From NCBI GenBank assembly GCA_004297825.1, contig SCSX01000087.1, forward strand, positions 1 through 46,408: a stretch of 46,408 bases of DNA. The letters are read 5' to 3'. The DNA is from Spirochaetota bacterium. Its GTDB lineage: Bacteria > Spirochaetota > UBA4802 > UBA5368. The notes beneath the pieces are model-generated. The model had not been told where the DNA came from, made no database searches, and worked only from the letters and a program-made list of their open reading frames with translations. Below are positions 33,760 to 43,239 of this stretch, one piece after another (position 1 is the stretch's first letter; each line of letters starts with the position of its first letter). Made by a program: the position numbers and the translations under genes.

Positions 33760-36372
33760 CTACACGAACACCTCTCGCGGTTTGCTCCCCTGCTGGGAGC
33801 CTATGTAGCCCCGCTCTTCCATGAGCTCGATGATGCGGGCCGCGCGATTGTAGCCGATCGAAAGCCTCCGCTGCAGGTACGATGCGGAGGCTTTTTTCGT
33901 TTCTTCGACTATCTTCAGGGCCTCGACGAAAAGCTCGTCGTCATCGCCTTCATCTTCGTCCGATAACTCTTCCTCAAAAATGCTTTCATCGATGTCAATG
34001 TAGTTGGGACTTCCCATTGAGCGCAGGTGCGAGACTATGCTTTGGATCTCGTCCTCGGAAATGAACGCACCCTGGATGCGCATGGGAAAAGAGCTCATGG
34101 GGGACTGATACAGCATGTCTCCTTTTCCAAGGAGCTTCTCGGCGCCATTCTGGTCTATTATGGTCCTGGAATCGGTTTTCTGGGCCACCTGGAAGGCGAT
34201 GCGCGCCGGAAAATTGGCCTTGATCACGCCGGTGATGACGTCCACCGAGGGACGCTGCGTGGCGAGCACCAGGTGGATTCCGACCGCGCGGGACTTCTGC
34301 GCGATCCTCGTAATGCAGCCCTCGATCTCCTTGGACGCCACCATCATGAGATCGGCGAGCTCGTCCATGATGATGACGATGTAGGGAAGCCGTTCGTATG
34401 TGGTTCCATATCCCTTCACCTTCTGGTTGTAGCGATCGATGTCCCGCGTGTTAAGCTGGGAAAGCAGGCGATAGCGCCGCTCCATCTCGTACATGGCCCA
34501 CTTTAATGCCTTGGGCGCCACCTGGGCGTCGACGATCACGGGATGGAGAAGGTGCGGTATACCGTTATAAAGCTGGAGCTCCACCATCTTCGGGTCGACC
34601 ATGATGAAGCGCACAAAATTGGGATCGTAGCAGTACAAAAGGCTTGTGATAATGGAGTTCACGCACACGGATTTTCCCGATCCCGTCGCCCCCGCGATGA
34701 GGAGGTGCGGGAGCTTCTTTAAGTCGAGCATAACGGGTTTCCCCAGGATGTCCTTTCCCAGTGCGACCTTGAGCTGGCCGGTTGAACCCTGGAACTCGCG
34801 CGAGCCCAGGACATCGCCCAATGACACCATCTCCCGGTGGCCGTTGGGAACCTCGACCCCGATTGCGGATTTTCCCGGGATGGGAGCGACGATACGCACC
34901 CGCGAACCGGCAAGCGCCATGGCGATATCGTCCGATAAGCTCACGATCCGGTTGACCTTGATGCCGGGCGCGATCTGCATCTCGTAAAGGGTGATAACCG
35001 GGCCCCGGTTTACATTGATCACCCTGGACTCGATCCCGAAGTCGCGAAGCGTGGTTACCAGTAATTCTGAATTTTTAATGATTTCGGCGCGCCAGCTGTC
35101 CCCGTCGACCACGGAGGATGACTGTAGAAACGCGGTGGGCACTATATACTCGTGATTTATGGGGATTTCCTCGAAAACCTTATCCTCCGGTGTCATGCCG
35201 GCTTCAATCCCCCCGAAGTCGAAGGTCTGCTGCACCTCTCCCGGGGAGCCGCCCTTGCGAACAGGGCTTTGAATTTCCGACTGCGACGGCATCGTCTCCG
35301 TGATGGGAAAATCCGCGACCGGCGCCGTCCGCGCCGCAAGGATTTCGTCCGCCTGGGCGCTGCGGACAGCATCCCTCAATTCTTCCTCGTTATCGGAGAT
35401 GGTGAAGCGGCCTTTTTTTATTATCTGCACATCGCCTTCCTCGAAGCCGTCGGGACGGGCATTTTCCTCTTCGGGCGCGGACAATATCTCCGTAACGGGG
35501 TTGTAATCGACCGTAATTTCCGCGGGGGGAGCGTATTCCCGGGAATCCAACGCGGAATTCCATCCTTCGTCGCTTTCTGCAGGGAACCCATCCGGTACCG
35601 GCGCGCCCGTGGGTTCGGTAGTTTCCGCCGAAAGCGAATTGCGAAATTCCAGGAGGTTGAGCGCAAACCTGCCCCTGCCGCTTTCGTCCTCCTGGATTTT
35701 GCCTTTATACACCTTTACGCGCTTCCTGGTGACCCAGGGGGGCTTTTTCGCTTTTTGGTGCGCGTCGTCAAGATCCTCGTTAATGGAATTCAACGGGGCG
35801 GAATGGTTCCTGGAAAATACGCGGGTGAGCGACGCAAGCCGGTTCTTGAACGCGGGTACCGACTTGAAATGAGAGCTGTTAATGATCCGGGTCACCGATA
35901 ACGCCCCCAGTAATATCAGCCCTATGAGATTGAGAAGTACGATCACCAAAGAAGATCCGACGCTTCCCATACAGCGATCGAGAAAGGTGTGAACGTACAA
36001 GCCTACGAACCCGCCCGCATCTTGGGGCATCCTGCTCGCAAATACGAGCGACAGGAGCACGGATAATGTCAGGAGGAGAAAGGACAGGGAAAATATCCGC
36101 TCAATATCCTGCGATATGTTTCCCCTTGTGAGCACGGAATATCCGGAAAGTCCGAATATGCCGCACAGAACCAGCGCGGAGTACCCGAATGCCGTGCGGA
36201 GGAAATTGGCCATCCAGGCGCCAAACGGGCCAATGAGATTTTTGACCGGCCTGTTCTGCTGAAGCTGGTCAATATCGTTCAGGCTGAAGCTTGCGAGGGT
36301 GAGCATCAGGATAATAGTAAACACTATAATCAAAACGCCCGCAATCTCCTGGTACCGCCGGTCGCTTAACAC
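33760..36372 (-). CDS. ftsK: DNA translocase FtsK
   Basis: An 870-residue FtsK/SpoIIIE protein that pumps DNA at division. Four or five membrane helices lie in the first 170 residues, a charged linker to about 400, then the motor with Walker A GATGSGKS near 565, VDPKMVELQLYNGIPHLLHP, Walker B VIIMDELADLMMVA and the ATQRPSVDVITGVIKANFPARIAF motif. The C-terminal gamma domain is a winged helix, RRLSIGYNRAARIIELMEERGYIG, which reads orienting DNA sites. The start is a GTG at 36372 with AAGGAGG six bases upstream; an in-frame ATG at 36507 would add 45 residues unlike FtsK. It lies downstream of rnj and dut on the same strand but after a 433-base gap. Confidence 0.95.
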   Translation of the reverse strand: MLSDRRYQEIAGVLIIVFTIILMLTLASFSLNDIDQLQQNRPVKNLIGPFGAWMANFLRTAFGYSALVLCGIFGLSGYSVLTRGNISQDIERIFSLSFLLLTLSVLLSLVFASRMPQDAGGFVGLYVHTFLDRCMGSVGSSLVIVLLNLIGLILLGALSVTRIINSSHFKSVPAFKNRLASLTRVFSRNHSAPLNSINEDLDDAHQKAKKPPWVTRKRVKVYKGKIQEDESGRGRFALNLLEFRNSLSAETTEPTGAPVPDGFPAESDEGWNSALDSREYAPPAEITVDYNPVTEILSAPEEENARPDGFEEGDVQIIKKGRFTISDNEEELRDAVRSAQADEILAARTAPVADFPITETMPSQSEIQSPVRKGGSPGEVQQTFDFGGIEAGMTPEDKVFEEIPINHEYIVPTAFLQSSSVVDGDSWRAEIIKNSELLVTTLRDFGIESRVINVNRGPVITLYEMQIAPGIKVNRIVSLSDDIAMALAGSRVRIVAPIPGKSAIGVEVPNGHREMVSLGDVLGSREFQGSTGQLKVALGKDILGKPVMLDLKKLPHLLIAGATGSGKSVCVNSIITSLLYCYDPNFVRFIMVDPKMVELQLYNGIPHLLHPVIVDAQVAPKALKWAMYEMERRYRLLSQLNTRDIDRYNQKVKGYGTTYERLPYIVIIMDELADLMMVASKEIEGCITRIAQKSRAVGIHLVLATQRPSVDVITGVIKANFPARIAFQVAQKTDSRTIIDQNGAEKLLGKGDMLYQSPMSSFPMRIQGAFISEDEIQSIVSHLRSMGSPNYIDIDESIFEEELSDEDEGDDDELFVEALKIVEETKKASASYLQRRLSIGYNRAARIIELMEERGYIGSQQGSKPREVFV

Positions 36373-36805
36373 CCAATGCCTCCTTGCTCGATGCACTAAA
36401 ATTTCATCCAGTCCCGCACAGGACTGCGGCTGACGGAGAGTAGGCCCGTCATCCGCGGCATTCACCGGAATGGCGGAATATCTCCACGCGGGAATAAAAT
36501 CGGGCATTCCCCTGAAGACGCCGCGCCGGGCTGGTGACTTTTCCCTGTCTCCTCTGATTTTCGGTTCAACGAAGGCGATTTTTTAGTGGATTAAGCCGGC
36601 ACCCGGCACCAGAGGGTAAAAATATGGCGCCTTGAGCAAACGAGAATAATAACGGATTCAGACAATATGACCGATACTACCGGCCTGCACAAGGAGCGCC
36701 TTCACGAATTCCCCGGTCTTTTGGGTTAGCTGAAAGGAAGGCGGATCTCCCGGCGGGCCGGGCCCTGTTTCCGGGACGGCGGCTTCGTAAGGATCCGATA
36801 CTGCC
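36373..36805 (-). other. 433-base gap between rnj and ftsK
   Basis: No confident gene. GC-rich inverted segments lie near 36746-36775 (CCCGGCGGGCCGGG) and GTGCCGGGTGCCGGC near 36598-36612, which may be hairpins. A short open stretch ending at 36658 has coding-like codon use (GEFVKALLVQAGSIGHIV) but no credible start. The region must contain the ftsK promoter. Confidence 0.5.
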
Positions 36806-38464
36806 TTAAACTTCGAGGACCAGTACCTCGATGAGCGGATTCCTGCGGGTGAGGCGATATACATGGTTCTTGAGGTTTTTCTTCAAGATTATGGCAATTT
36901 CCCGGGCGGGGGTGCCGTCTTCAAGAAGCTTGTGCGCCTGTTCCTCCGCATCGGCCCTGATCATGTCGACGATGCGCGTGGTGCGACCGGTGATGAACCC
37001 CCGTGCGAGCACCTCGGGTCTTCGTACGAGCATACCTTCCGATACGACGGCAGTTACCACCACGATGCCCTCGTGGGACATCGATTTGCGATCCGTGATG
37101 ATTGCGCTCGAGATGTCCTCAATTTCGTTTCCATCGACGAAGACCTGGGAGAGCTCGATCTTGCCCGATTTTTCGAAGCTTTTACCCGTAAGAGAGAGTA
37201 CGTCGCCGTTTTCGGCGATAAGGATGCGGGAAGTAGGGATTCCGATGGATTCGGCAAGCCGGGCATGCGCGCGGAGGTGGCGGTATTCGCCGTGGATGGG
37301 GAGAAAAAACTTGGGTCGCGTGAGGGAAATCATGAGCTTCAGCTCTTCCTGCGACGCGTGACCCGAGACATGGATATCCTCGTCCTGTTCGTAGAAAACA
37401 TCGGCCCCCATCCGCATGAGGGCATTTATCACCGTGTACACCGTGCGCTCGTTCCCCGGAATGACCGATGCGGTTATTATCACGGTGTCCCCGGCCCCTG
37501 CCATGATATTCTTGTGCGTTCCGGAGGACATGCGTGCGAGCGCCGACATGGGCTCGCCCTGGGATCCGGTGCAAATGACCACGAGGCGCTTCTGGGGGAT
37601 TGAACCCGCCTGCTTGATATCCACCACGAGATTGTCTTTGTAGGTGAGGTAGCCCAGGTTTTTCGCGATCTCGACATTCTTGATCATCGTGGTGCCGGAG
37701 AAGACGACCTTCCGGTTGTATTTTCGGGCCGCGTCGAGTACCTGCTGTATGCGATGGATATTGGACGCGAACGTGGCGACGATGATCCTTCCCCGCGCAT
37801 CGGCGAATATTTCGAACAGCTTTGAGGCGAGAACGCTTTCGGAGCGGGTGTACCCCTTCCTTTCGGCGTTCGTGCTGTCGGACATGAGAAGGAGCACGCC
37901 TTTCTCTCCATATTCCGAAAAGCGAAAGATGTCGGTTACCTTTCCGTCAACCGGGGAATAATCGATCTTGAAATCGCCCGTGTGAATAATGACGCCCACG
38001 GGGGTCGAGATCGCGAGGGCCGTTCCGTCGATAATAGAATGATTAACCCTTAGAAAGTCCACGAGGAATCCCCCGATCCGAACCTGTGAACCGGGTTCCA
38101 CTTCGATCAGGACGGGTTTCTCTGCCGGCGGTTTTTCTTCGAGCCTGCTCTGGATGAGACCCAGGGTCAGCCTTGTCCCGTATATGGGCGCGGATATCTG
38201 CTGCATAAGGTAGGGGACGGCGCCTATGTGGTCCTCGTGTCCGTGGGTTATGATGACCCCCTTCACCCTGGACCGGTTCTTGACCACATACGAAAAATCC
38301 GGGATGATGAAATCTATTCCGGGCATCTCCTCGTTGGGAAACATGATGCCGCAATCGACTACCATTATATCGTCCCCGAACTCGAAGAGCGTCATATTGG
38401 TTCCGATAGCCGCGAGGCCGCCTATCGGGATAATGGTCAGTTTTTGTTCCCTGCTATGTTTCAT
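36806..38464 (-). CDS. rnj: ribonuclease J
   Basis: A 552-residue MBL/beta-CASP ribonuclease. Metal ligands lie in [10 protein letters not shown] (His74, His76, Asp78, His79), then [16 protein letters not shown], the beta-CASP signature around [34 protein letters not shown] and [11 protein letters not shown], then [12 protein letters not shown]. The C-terminal domain is of the RNase J type ([45 protein letters not shown]). It degrades and matures RNA by both endo- and 5' exo-cleavage. The start overlaps the dut stop by four bases (ATGA), so dut and rnj are translated together. Confidence 0.95.
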   Translation of the reverse strand: MKHSREQKLTIIPIGGLAAIGTNMTLFEFGDDIMVVDCGIMFPNEEMPGIDFIIPDFSYVVKNRSRVKGVIITHGHEDHIGAVPYLMQQISAPIYGTRLTLGLIQSRLEEKPPAEKPVLIEVEPGSQVRIGGFLVDFLRVNHSIIDGTALAISTPVGVIIHTGDFKIDYSPVDGKVTDIFRFSEYGEKGVLLLMSDSTNAERKGYTRSESVLASKLFEIFADARGRIIVATFASNIHRIQQVLDAARKYNRKVVFSGTTMIKNVEIAKNLGYLTYKDNLVVDIKQAGSIPQKRLVVICTGSQGEPMSALARMSSGTHKNIMAGAGDTVIITASVIPGNERTVYTVINALMRMGADVFYEQDEDIHVSGHASQEELKLMISLTRPKFFLPIHGEYRHLRAHARLAESIGIPTSRILIAENGDVLSLTGKSFEKSGKIELSQVFVDGNEIEDISSAIITDRKSMSHEGIVVVTAVVSEGMLVRRPEVLARGFITGRTTRIVDMIRADAEEQAHKLLEDGTPAREIAIILKKNLKNHVYRLTRRNPLIEVLVLEV

Positions 38465-38895
38465 ATACCGGTATGACCGAATCCTCCGTCATTGCGCTCT
38501 GTGCCCGAAAGTTCCCCCGAAAGCTCAAAATCGCCCCTGAATACGCGCGCGAACACCATCTGGGCTATTCTCATCCCGTTCTCCACGAGAAAAGGCTCCT
38601 TGCCGAGATTGGCCACTATAATTTTGACTTCGCCGCGATAGTCGGAATCAATGGTGCCCGGGGTGTTGAGAAGGGTGATGCCATGCTTCAAGGCGAGTCC
38701 GCTCCTGGGACGAATCTGCGCCTCGAAACCCTCGGGCAGTTCGATTACCATCCCGGTCGGAATGAGCGCTATTGATCCGGGCTGAATGCTCAGGGGCGCA
38801 TCCATGAGCGCGAAAATATCGGCCCCGGAGGCCCCATGGCTCTGATAGGACGGCAGGCGCGCGCCCTCTGCTAGCGTAATCTTCACAGGTATCAT
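38461..38895 (-). CDS. dut: deoxyuridine triphosphatase
   Basis: A 144-residue trimeric dUTPase, which removes dUTP and supplies dUMP. The five motifs are present: [47 protein letters not shown] and the flexible C-terminal R-x-x-G-G-F-G ([10 protein letters not shown]). ATG at 38895 gives the usual N-terminus but has no good Shine-Dalgarno; an in-frame ATG at 38928 would add 11 residues ([11 protein letters not shown]). The stop overlaps the rnj start. The stretch upstream to the metalloprotease-fusion gene, about 390 bases, holds a small gene and an operator. Confidence 0.94.
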   Translation of the reverse strand: MIPVKITLAEGARLPSYQSHGASGADIFALMDAPLSIQPGSIALIPTGMVIELPEGFEAQIRPRSGLALKHGITLLNTPGTIDSDYRGEVKIIVANLGKEPFLVENGMRIAQMVFARVFRGDFELSGELSGTERNDGGFGHTGI

Positions 38896-38999
38896 GAAAA
38901 AGGCAGGCTCTGCACCCGCCCTTTCCATCTGAGTGATAACTACACCGTTGTCAAGAAAATACTCGGTTCGCTGAAAATCAGGGACATCCCCGCGTGGTT

Positions 39000-39104
39000 C
39001 TACCGGGGTGCGTTTTGCGCCTGAAGATTCCTGCGATGAAAGTATTTTACGATCGAAGTCTTAAACACGAACGAGAAGATCAGGTACGTCAGCTTGATTA
39101 ACAT
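39000..39104 (-). CDS. possible 34-residue small protein
   Basis: ATG at 39104 opens [19 protein letters not shown], followed by [15 protein letters not shown] and a TAG at 39000. GGAGG sits five bases before the ATG, as strong as any in the window. The N-terminal 20 residues are hydrophobic and the rest basic, so it would be a small membrane-bound protein. A TetR-type operator lies 64 bases upstream. There is no family evidence; it could also be the truncated end of a longer gene. Confidence 0.5.
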   Translation of the reverse strand: MLIKLTYLIFSFVFKTSIVKYFHRRNLQAQNAPR

Positions 39105-39167
39105 GGTTTCCTCCATGACGGATTCAGATAGTAAAGGCTTTTTCTTAAGCAGCTCGAAACAAAACGA

Positions 39168-39183
39168 GTGAGTGCTCACTCAC
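39168..39183. promoter_or_regulatory. TetR-type operator upstream of the 34-codon gene
   Basis: GTGAGTGCTCACTCAC is a perfect inverted repeat with 7-base arms and a 2-base centre. TGAGTG/CACTCA palindromes are typical sites of TetR-family repressors, for example those sensing acyl-CoA or drugs. A half site CACTCA recurs 10-20 bases to the right. The regulator is unknown; the only TetR in the window (31227) has a differing palindrome at its own gene. Confidence 0.6.
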
Positions 39184-39283
39184 AACATAAGGATCACTCA
39201 TCATTTTGTCAATAATTTTTTACGCTCCATACCGATAAAAGACAAGAAGAATCGATCCAGGTTGAAAGATATTTACTACATTC

Positions 39284-42211
39284 TTACATTCGAGCGGCCA
39301 GGATCGCGAAAAATATCTCCCTGGTCTGTTCATTGCGATTCTTGCTGTTTTTCTGGTCGAACAGGTAGGACTGGCGATAGCCTATGACCAACGGGATGGG
39401 CAGGGTGAGCAGATGGGTTTCGAAATTGAGTTCCGCCCCCGCTGAACGGAACAAGAGCTGCCGGTTATTGCCCATGCCTGTGCCATGATCATAAAAGGCA
39501 TTGATAAAAATCCTTTTTATGTATATCAGCCCTCCCAGGTAGTGCTGATACATATGCTTCAAATCGGCAAGCGCCTGCAATCCGGGGTTTGTCAGATACA
39601 ACGGTATTGTGTAATTCGAGCTTACCCGGTAAAAATCGTCGAAAAAGACGTACTCATACCCGCGGGAGAAGAGGACCATGCTTTCAAATCTATAGTTATG
39701 CTCCCGCTGGCGCTCATAGGCCCCCTGGAAATACAGGCTTTGATGAGAAAAAAGACCGGGAAAAAACATGGTGGCCCATGCGGAAAACAGGCTGCCGTGG
39801 TAATCCCCCTCGAACGGGGTATGGGCATACGATACCGAAGCCTGCTGCCCGAGGACCGGGTAAATATCCTTAATCCACTGGTATCCCCTGGAAAAATTCA
39901 ATGAATAGGTAAGGGGCGCAAATGTACCGTTATTATTCTTATGGGATTCGGGAAGCTCAAGGTCCGAGATGAAGGTATACGCGATATCGGTTTTCAATTC
40001 CAGGAGCGTCATATAACGGTCCCTTGTCAGGTTGAGCGGCACGCGGATCGAGGCGGTGGGAGAAACTTCCCTCCATGAATAATACCTGGTTTCTGTTTTT
40101 CCGCCGGGGAACTCGATGTCATAGGTCGAGGTGCGGTCTCCGTACAAAATTCCGATATCGACGATCGGGTACAGGCCGGCGTAGCTGAGGAGCGCGAGAC
40201 CGGTGTGGGTGCGCTCATTGTAGTTATATATGTAGCCGGCGGACAATTGCAGCGTATTGAGCATGTTGGTCGAGGTAACGAGCAGCGTGAGATCGCTCGG
40301 GTTTGGGCCGGGCATAGGATTCCAGCTGTGCAGGGTGAAAAGCGCATCGGGACCGCCATAGTCGCGCACCGGGAATTCCTGGTTCGGAATGTCCTTTAAA
40401 ATGGACGAGCCGGCTTCCTGCCGTATCAGCGGAGCAAAATAATCGACACTGCGCTTTTCGACTTTTTCCAGGGGAATCCACGCAGCGGGATCGAGCTCCT
40501 GGCGGGCAGCCATGTATCCGCGCGCAGTGACATCATTGAAAAGCAGTATTTTCCCATCGGGCGACAGGGCGGGATTATAGGCGCCGAACTTCCTGCTGGT
40601 GACCTGCCACACCCGGCGGGTGGCGATTTCGACGGCGTATATGTTGTCGATCCCCGAGAAGGGAGAGCCATAATATATGTATTTGCCGTCCGATACGGGC
40701 GTCTGGGCGTCAAGATGCGCGTAAGTGATAATATCAGCTTCTTTTGCGGTGCCGATATCGTACAGCATGAGCGCTTTTCCCTTGTTCCTGTCGATCTTCG
40801 TGTACACCAGGCTTGTTCCGCCGGGGGTCCATTGCGGCGTCATGATGAACGGGTTTCCGGGATTGGGGATGCGGGATCGCTCTTCGCCGGTCGCGGCATC
40901 GAGGACCACCAGGGAGCAGAGGTTCTGCTCGGTGAACTCGACGCAGGCGATTTCTTTTTCGTCCGACGAAAGCGCGGGCGCGTATAAATTTGATCGTGAG
41001 CGGAAGGTGTGTAGCGCCCCGGTCCGGGCGTTATAGCGCTTAATGACCGAGTAGCTCTGCTGCCCCCAGCGCAGGTCGGGAACACTTTCCGTCCATACCA
41101 CGGAATCACCCACGACCGAGGAATTTAGGTGGCTGATCATTCCGGGCTTGAATACTGGAATTTCCCTGCCCGTAGGGTCTATTTTAACAAATTCGAACCT
41201 GTCTTCCATTCCATACTTTAAAACCAGGATATCCCCGGTGGAGGTGAACTGGGGCGCATTATAATAGGTCCACGCCGATTCGCTCCCGGTGGTGAGCGTT
41301 GTCGCGCCGGTCAGCGTGAGCCCCTCTACCTGACTGCGCCATAATTTTTGAATTTCATCGATAGCGGCCTCGTAGGTTCCGACCGCGCCGTTATCCGTGT
41401 CGGCATACAGGGAATAATGAAACCAGAAGGGAACCGGCAGGCAGGTGGTTTTGTCGATAACACGGCTCCACGTATTGGCCCCATGGTGCCTTCGTGCGTA
41501 TGAAACCATGTAGTATCCCATGAGATAGGGAGATTGAAGCGGATCCCAGTCAAAGTAAGACCCGAACATGGCCTTATAGTAGGGATAACGGATGCCGCTC
41601 AGGAGCTGAGCCCGAAGCTCCACGTCAAACGACGGCTCCCTTCCGCGACCGCTGTCGCTGAGCGCCGTTTCCATGACAACGGCGTCACCTTCGAAAAACC
41701 ACAGGGGGACAGAAACGAATTCCGCGATAAGCAGGCCCTGTTCCCCGCCGAGAAAATACAAACAGGTGTTCACATTCCTGTTCATAAAGTCGAATTGGAT
41801 GATATGCCTGTATTCGTGAACGCCCAGGACGTTGTACCAGTCGTTGGTTCCTATGAAGGGATGCTGCGGGGGGACATTGTACCACTCCGATCGGCGCGGT
41901 GCAAGCGTCGCCATACCGTTGGAGTCGGCGAATTTATTAAAGAGCAGGACAGTCAGCTTACCCGATTTTGCAGGAAGGGTTTTATAATTGAAATTCCTTA
42001 GGTGTTCAAGCGTGTTGGCGACCCTTTGTGCGTCCTTCTCGATTTCTGCGGGGAAAAGGATTTGGAAATGTTCCGTTTCAATTTTCTTCCACTCTATTCC
42101 GGGAGGATTCTGCATCGATTCGGGAATGCCGGACAATACCTGAGAGAAGGCGGCGATATGCAATACGCCTATGCTCGCAAGGATCAGAAGGATAGGCGGT
42201 ATTCTCTTCAT
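39284..42211 (-). CDS. predicted surface metalloprotease with propeller and outer-membrane barrel
   Basis: A 975-residue exported protein. Residues 1-23 are a signal peptide ending at AAFSQ. Residues about 40-290 are a zincin-like peptidase with HEYRH (His132, Glu133, His136) and, 37 residues after, Glu174 in WFFEGDA, a gluzincin-type arrangement. Residues about 300-600 hold beta-propeller blades of the TolB/PD40 kind (FTSTGDILVLKYG, PALSSDEKEIACVEF, PQWTPGGTSLVYTKI, NPALSPDGKILLFND). Residues about 650-975 are an amphipathic beta-strand region rich in Tyr, Phe and Trp, alternating as in outer-membrane barrels, ending in AARM. A propeller presented by a barrel plus an extracellular peptidase would act on the cell surface. 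Similar fusions are known to me mainly from Bacteroidetes and relatives. Confidence 0.8.
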   Translation of the reverse strand: MKRIPPILLILASIGVLHIAAFSQVLSGIPESMQNPPGIEWKKIETEHFQILFPAEIEKDAQRVANTLEHLRNFNYKTLPAKSGKLTVLLFNKFADSNGMATLAPRRSEWYNVPPQHPFIGTNDWYNVLGVHEYRHIIQFDFMNRNVNTCLYFLGGEQGLLIAEFVSVPLWFFEGDAVVMETALSDSGRGREPSFDVELRAQLLSGIRYPYYKAMFGSYFDWDPLQSPYLMGYYMVSYARRHHGANTWSRVIDKTTCLPVPFWFHYSLYADTDNGAVGTYEAAIDEIQKLWRSQVEGLTLTGATTLTTGSESAWTYYNAPQFTSTGDILVLKYGMEDRFEFVKIDPTGREIPVFKPGMISHLNSSVVGDSVVWTESVPDLRWGQQSYSVIKRYNARTGALHTFRSRSNLYAPALSSDEKEIACVEFTEQNLCSLVVLDAATGEERSRIPNPGNPFIMTPQWTPGGTSLVYTKIDRNKGKALMLYDIGTAKEADIITYAHLDAQTPVSDGKYIYYGSPFSGIDNIYAVEIATRRVWQVTSRKFGAYNPALSPDGKILLFNDVTARGYMAARQELDPAAWIPLEKVEKRSVDYFAPLIRQEAGSSILKDIPNQEFPVRDYGGPDALFTLHSWNPMPGPNPSDLTLLVTSTNMLNTLQLSAGYIYNYNERTHTGLALLSYAGLYPIVDIGILYGDRTSTYDIEFPGGKTETRYYSWREVSPTASIRVPLNLTRDRYMTLLELKTDIAYTFISDLELPESHKNNNGTFAPLTYSLNFSRGYQWIKDIYPVLGQQASVSYAHTPFEGDYHGSLFSAWATMFFPGLFSHQSLYFQGAYERQREHNYRFESMVLFSRGYEYVFFDDFYRVSSNYTIPLYLTNPGLQALADLKHMYQHYLGGLIYIKRIFINAFYDHGTGMGNNRQLLFRSAGAELNFETHLLTLPIPLVIGYRQSYLFDQKNSKNRNEQTREIFFAILAARM

Positions 42212-42386
42212 TGACGGGGCTCCGTTTACAATTATGCCGCTCGACCATTACTGCTTATTCGATATACCCCTGACGTTCAACCACTATTTCCCCTGCTGAC
42301 ATTATTAAATAAAAACCCACTGCGTTATTACTATTTGACATCGGCAATCGCAAAAGATATTTTTACAGGGCAAGGAGAAACCGGAT

Positions 42387-42668
42387 ATGGCAAATTTCAC
42401 CCGTGTCGAAGGGAAGGATAAAGGAAGAATCGAGCTTTACGCGATAAGCACGTGCGTGTGGTGCAAGAAGGCGAGAAACCTTCTTGATGAAAGGGGGGTT
42501 GAGTATTTTTACATTTATGTCGACCTCCTTGAATCCGAAGAAAATTCCAAGATCAAGGAAGACATTAAAAAATGGAATCCCCTTTGTTCTTTTCCTACGC
42601 TCATTTTCGACGGAGAGAGGTGTGTCGTAGGATTCGACGAGGGTAAGATTCTCAAGGAACTCGGGTGA
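42387..42668 (+). CDS. glutaredoxin-like thiol redox protein
   Basis: A 93-residue thioredoxin-fold protein. The active site is Cys23-Val-Trp-Cys26 in AISTCVWCKKARNLL, and the cis-Pro motif is in CSFPTLIFDGERCVVGF near residue 67-80. It has the glutaredoxin length and KKARNLLDERGVEY pattern but a CVWC rather than CPYC centre. AAGGAG nine bases before the ATG fixes the start. The next gene, 6 bases on, is a ferredoxin:disulfide reductase with rubredoxin, so the two very likely form a redox pair in which the reductase reduces this protein. Confidence 0.9.
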   Translation: MANFTRVEGKDKGRIELYAISTCVWCKKARNLLDERGVEYFYIYVDLLESEENSKIKEDIKKWNPLCSFPTLIFDGERCVVGFDEGKILKELG

Positions 42669-42674
42669 GCTGCC

Positions 42675-43178
42675 ATGGAAATTCCCGCAACGGACGTAGA
42701 AAGAAATTATCGGGCGCTTAATAAGGACGCGGAATCGGGCGGATATCATCTGAATCCCGATGCTGACTTCACACGGGAGCTCATTATCGGGCTTTTAATC
42801 AATGAAAACCGATACGGCTACTGGGCGTGCCCATGCAGGCTCGCCTCGGGATCGAAAAAAAACGACCTGGACATTATTTGCCCGTGCGATTACAGGGACG
42901 CGGATCTTGGCGAATTTGATGCATGCTATTGCGGTCTGTACGTTTCTTTAAGGGTCCTTGCTGGAGAAGTAACGGTTCATCCCATACCTGAGCGACGCCT
43001 CCCGGATGAGGAAAGGCTCGCGAAAGCGGAGAAAATGGCGAAGGTATCCGACACGCAGAGCCTGGCATATCCGGTTTGGAGATGCACGGTATGTGGCTAC
43101 CTGTGTGCAAGGGAGGAGCCGCCCGAGGTCTGTCCCGTCTGCAAAGCAAAAAAAGAACGATTCGAGAACTTCATGTAA
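42675..43178 (+). CDS. ferredoxin-thioredoxin reductase catalytic domain fused to rubredoxin
   Basis: A 167-residue protein. Residues 1-115 are the FTR catalytic domain, with the six cysteines in place: Cys52 and Cys54 (CPC), Cys69 and Cys71 (CPC), Cys84 and Cys86 (CYC). Four of them hold a 4Fe-4S cluster and two form the redox-active disulfide, as in chloroplast FTR. Residues 135-160 are a rubredoxin-like domain, [10 protein letters not shown]...PEVCPVCKA, with Cys137, 140, 153 and 156 binding iron. FTR-rubredoxin fusions of this type, called ferredoxin:disulfide reductases, are known from methanogens. It would use reduced ferredoxin or rubredoxin to reduce a disulfide on the neighbouring glutaredoxin-like protein. 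Operon with that gene. Confidence 0.92.
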   Translation: MEIPATDVERNYRALNKDAESGGYHLNPDADFTRELIIGLLINENRYGYWACPCRLASGSKKNDLDIICPCDYRDADLGEFDACYCGLYVSLRVLAGEVTVHPIPERRLPDEERLAKAEKMAKVSDTQSLAYPVWRCTVCGYLCAREEPPEVCPVCKAKKERFENFM

Positions 43179-43239
43179 CCAGATTTGCAAGCCGCGTATC
43201 ATTCTCCTGTTATCGCCATTTCCTACAGTTTCGGCCCCC

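Noticed and set aside
36658-36864. 68-codon frame overlapping the end of rnj
   Set aside because: The downstream part looks coding, but the only starts lie inside rnj and no family resemblance or Shine-Dalgarno was seen. It may be a remnant, but I could not support a gene.
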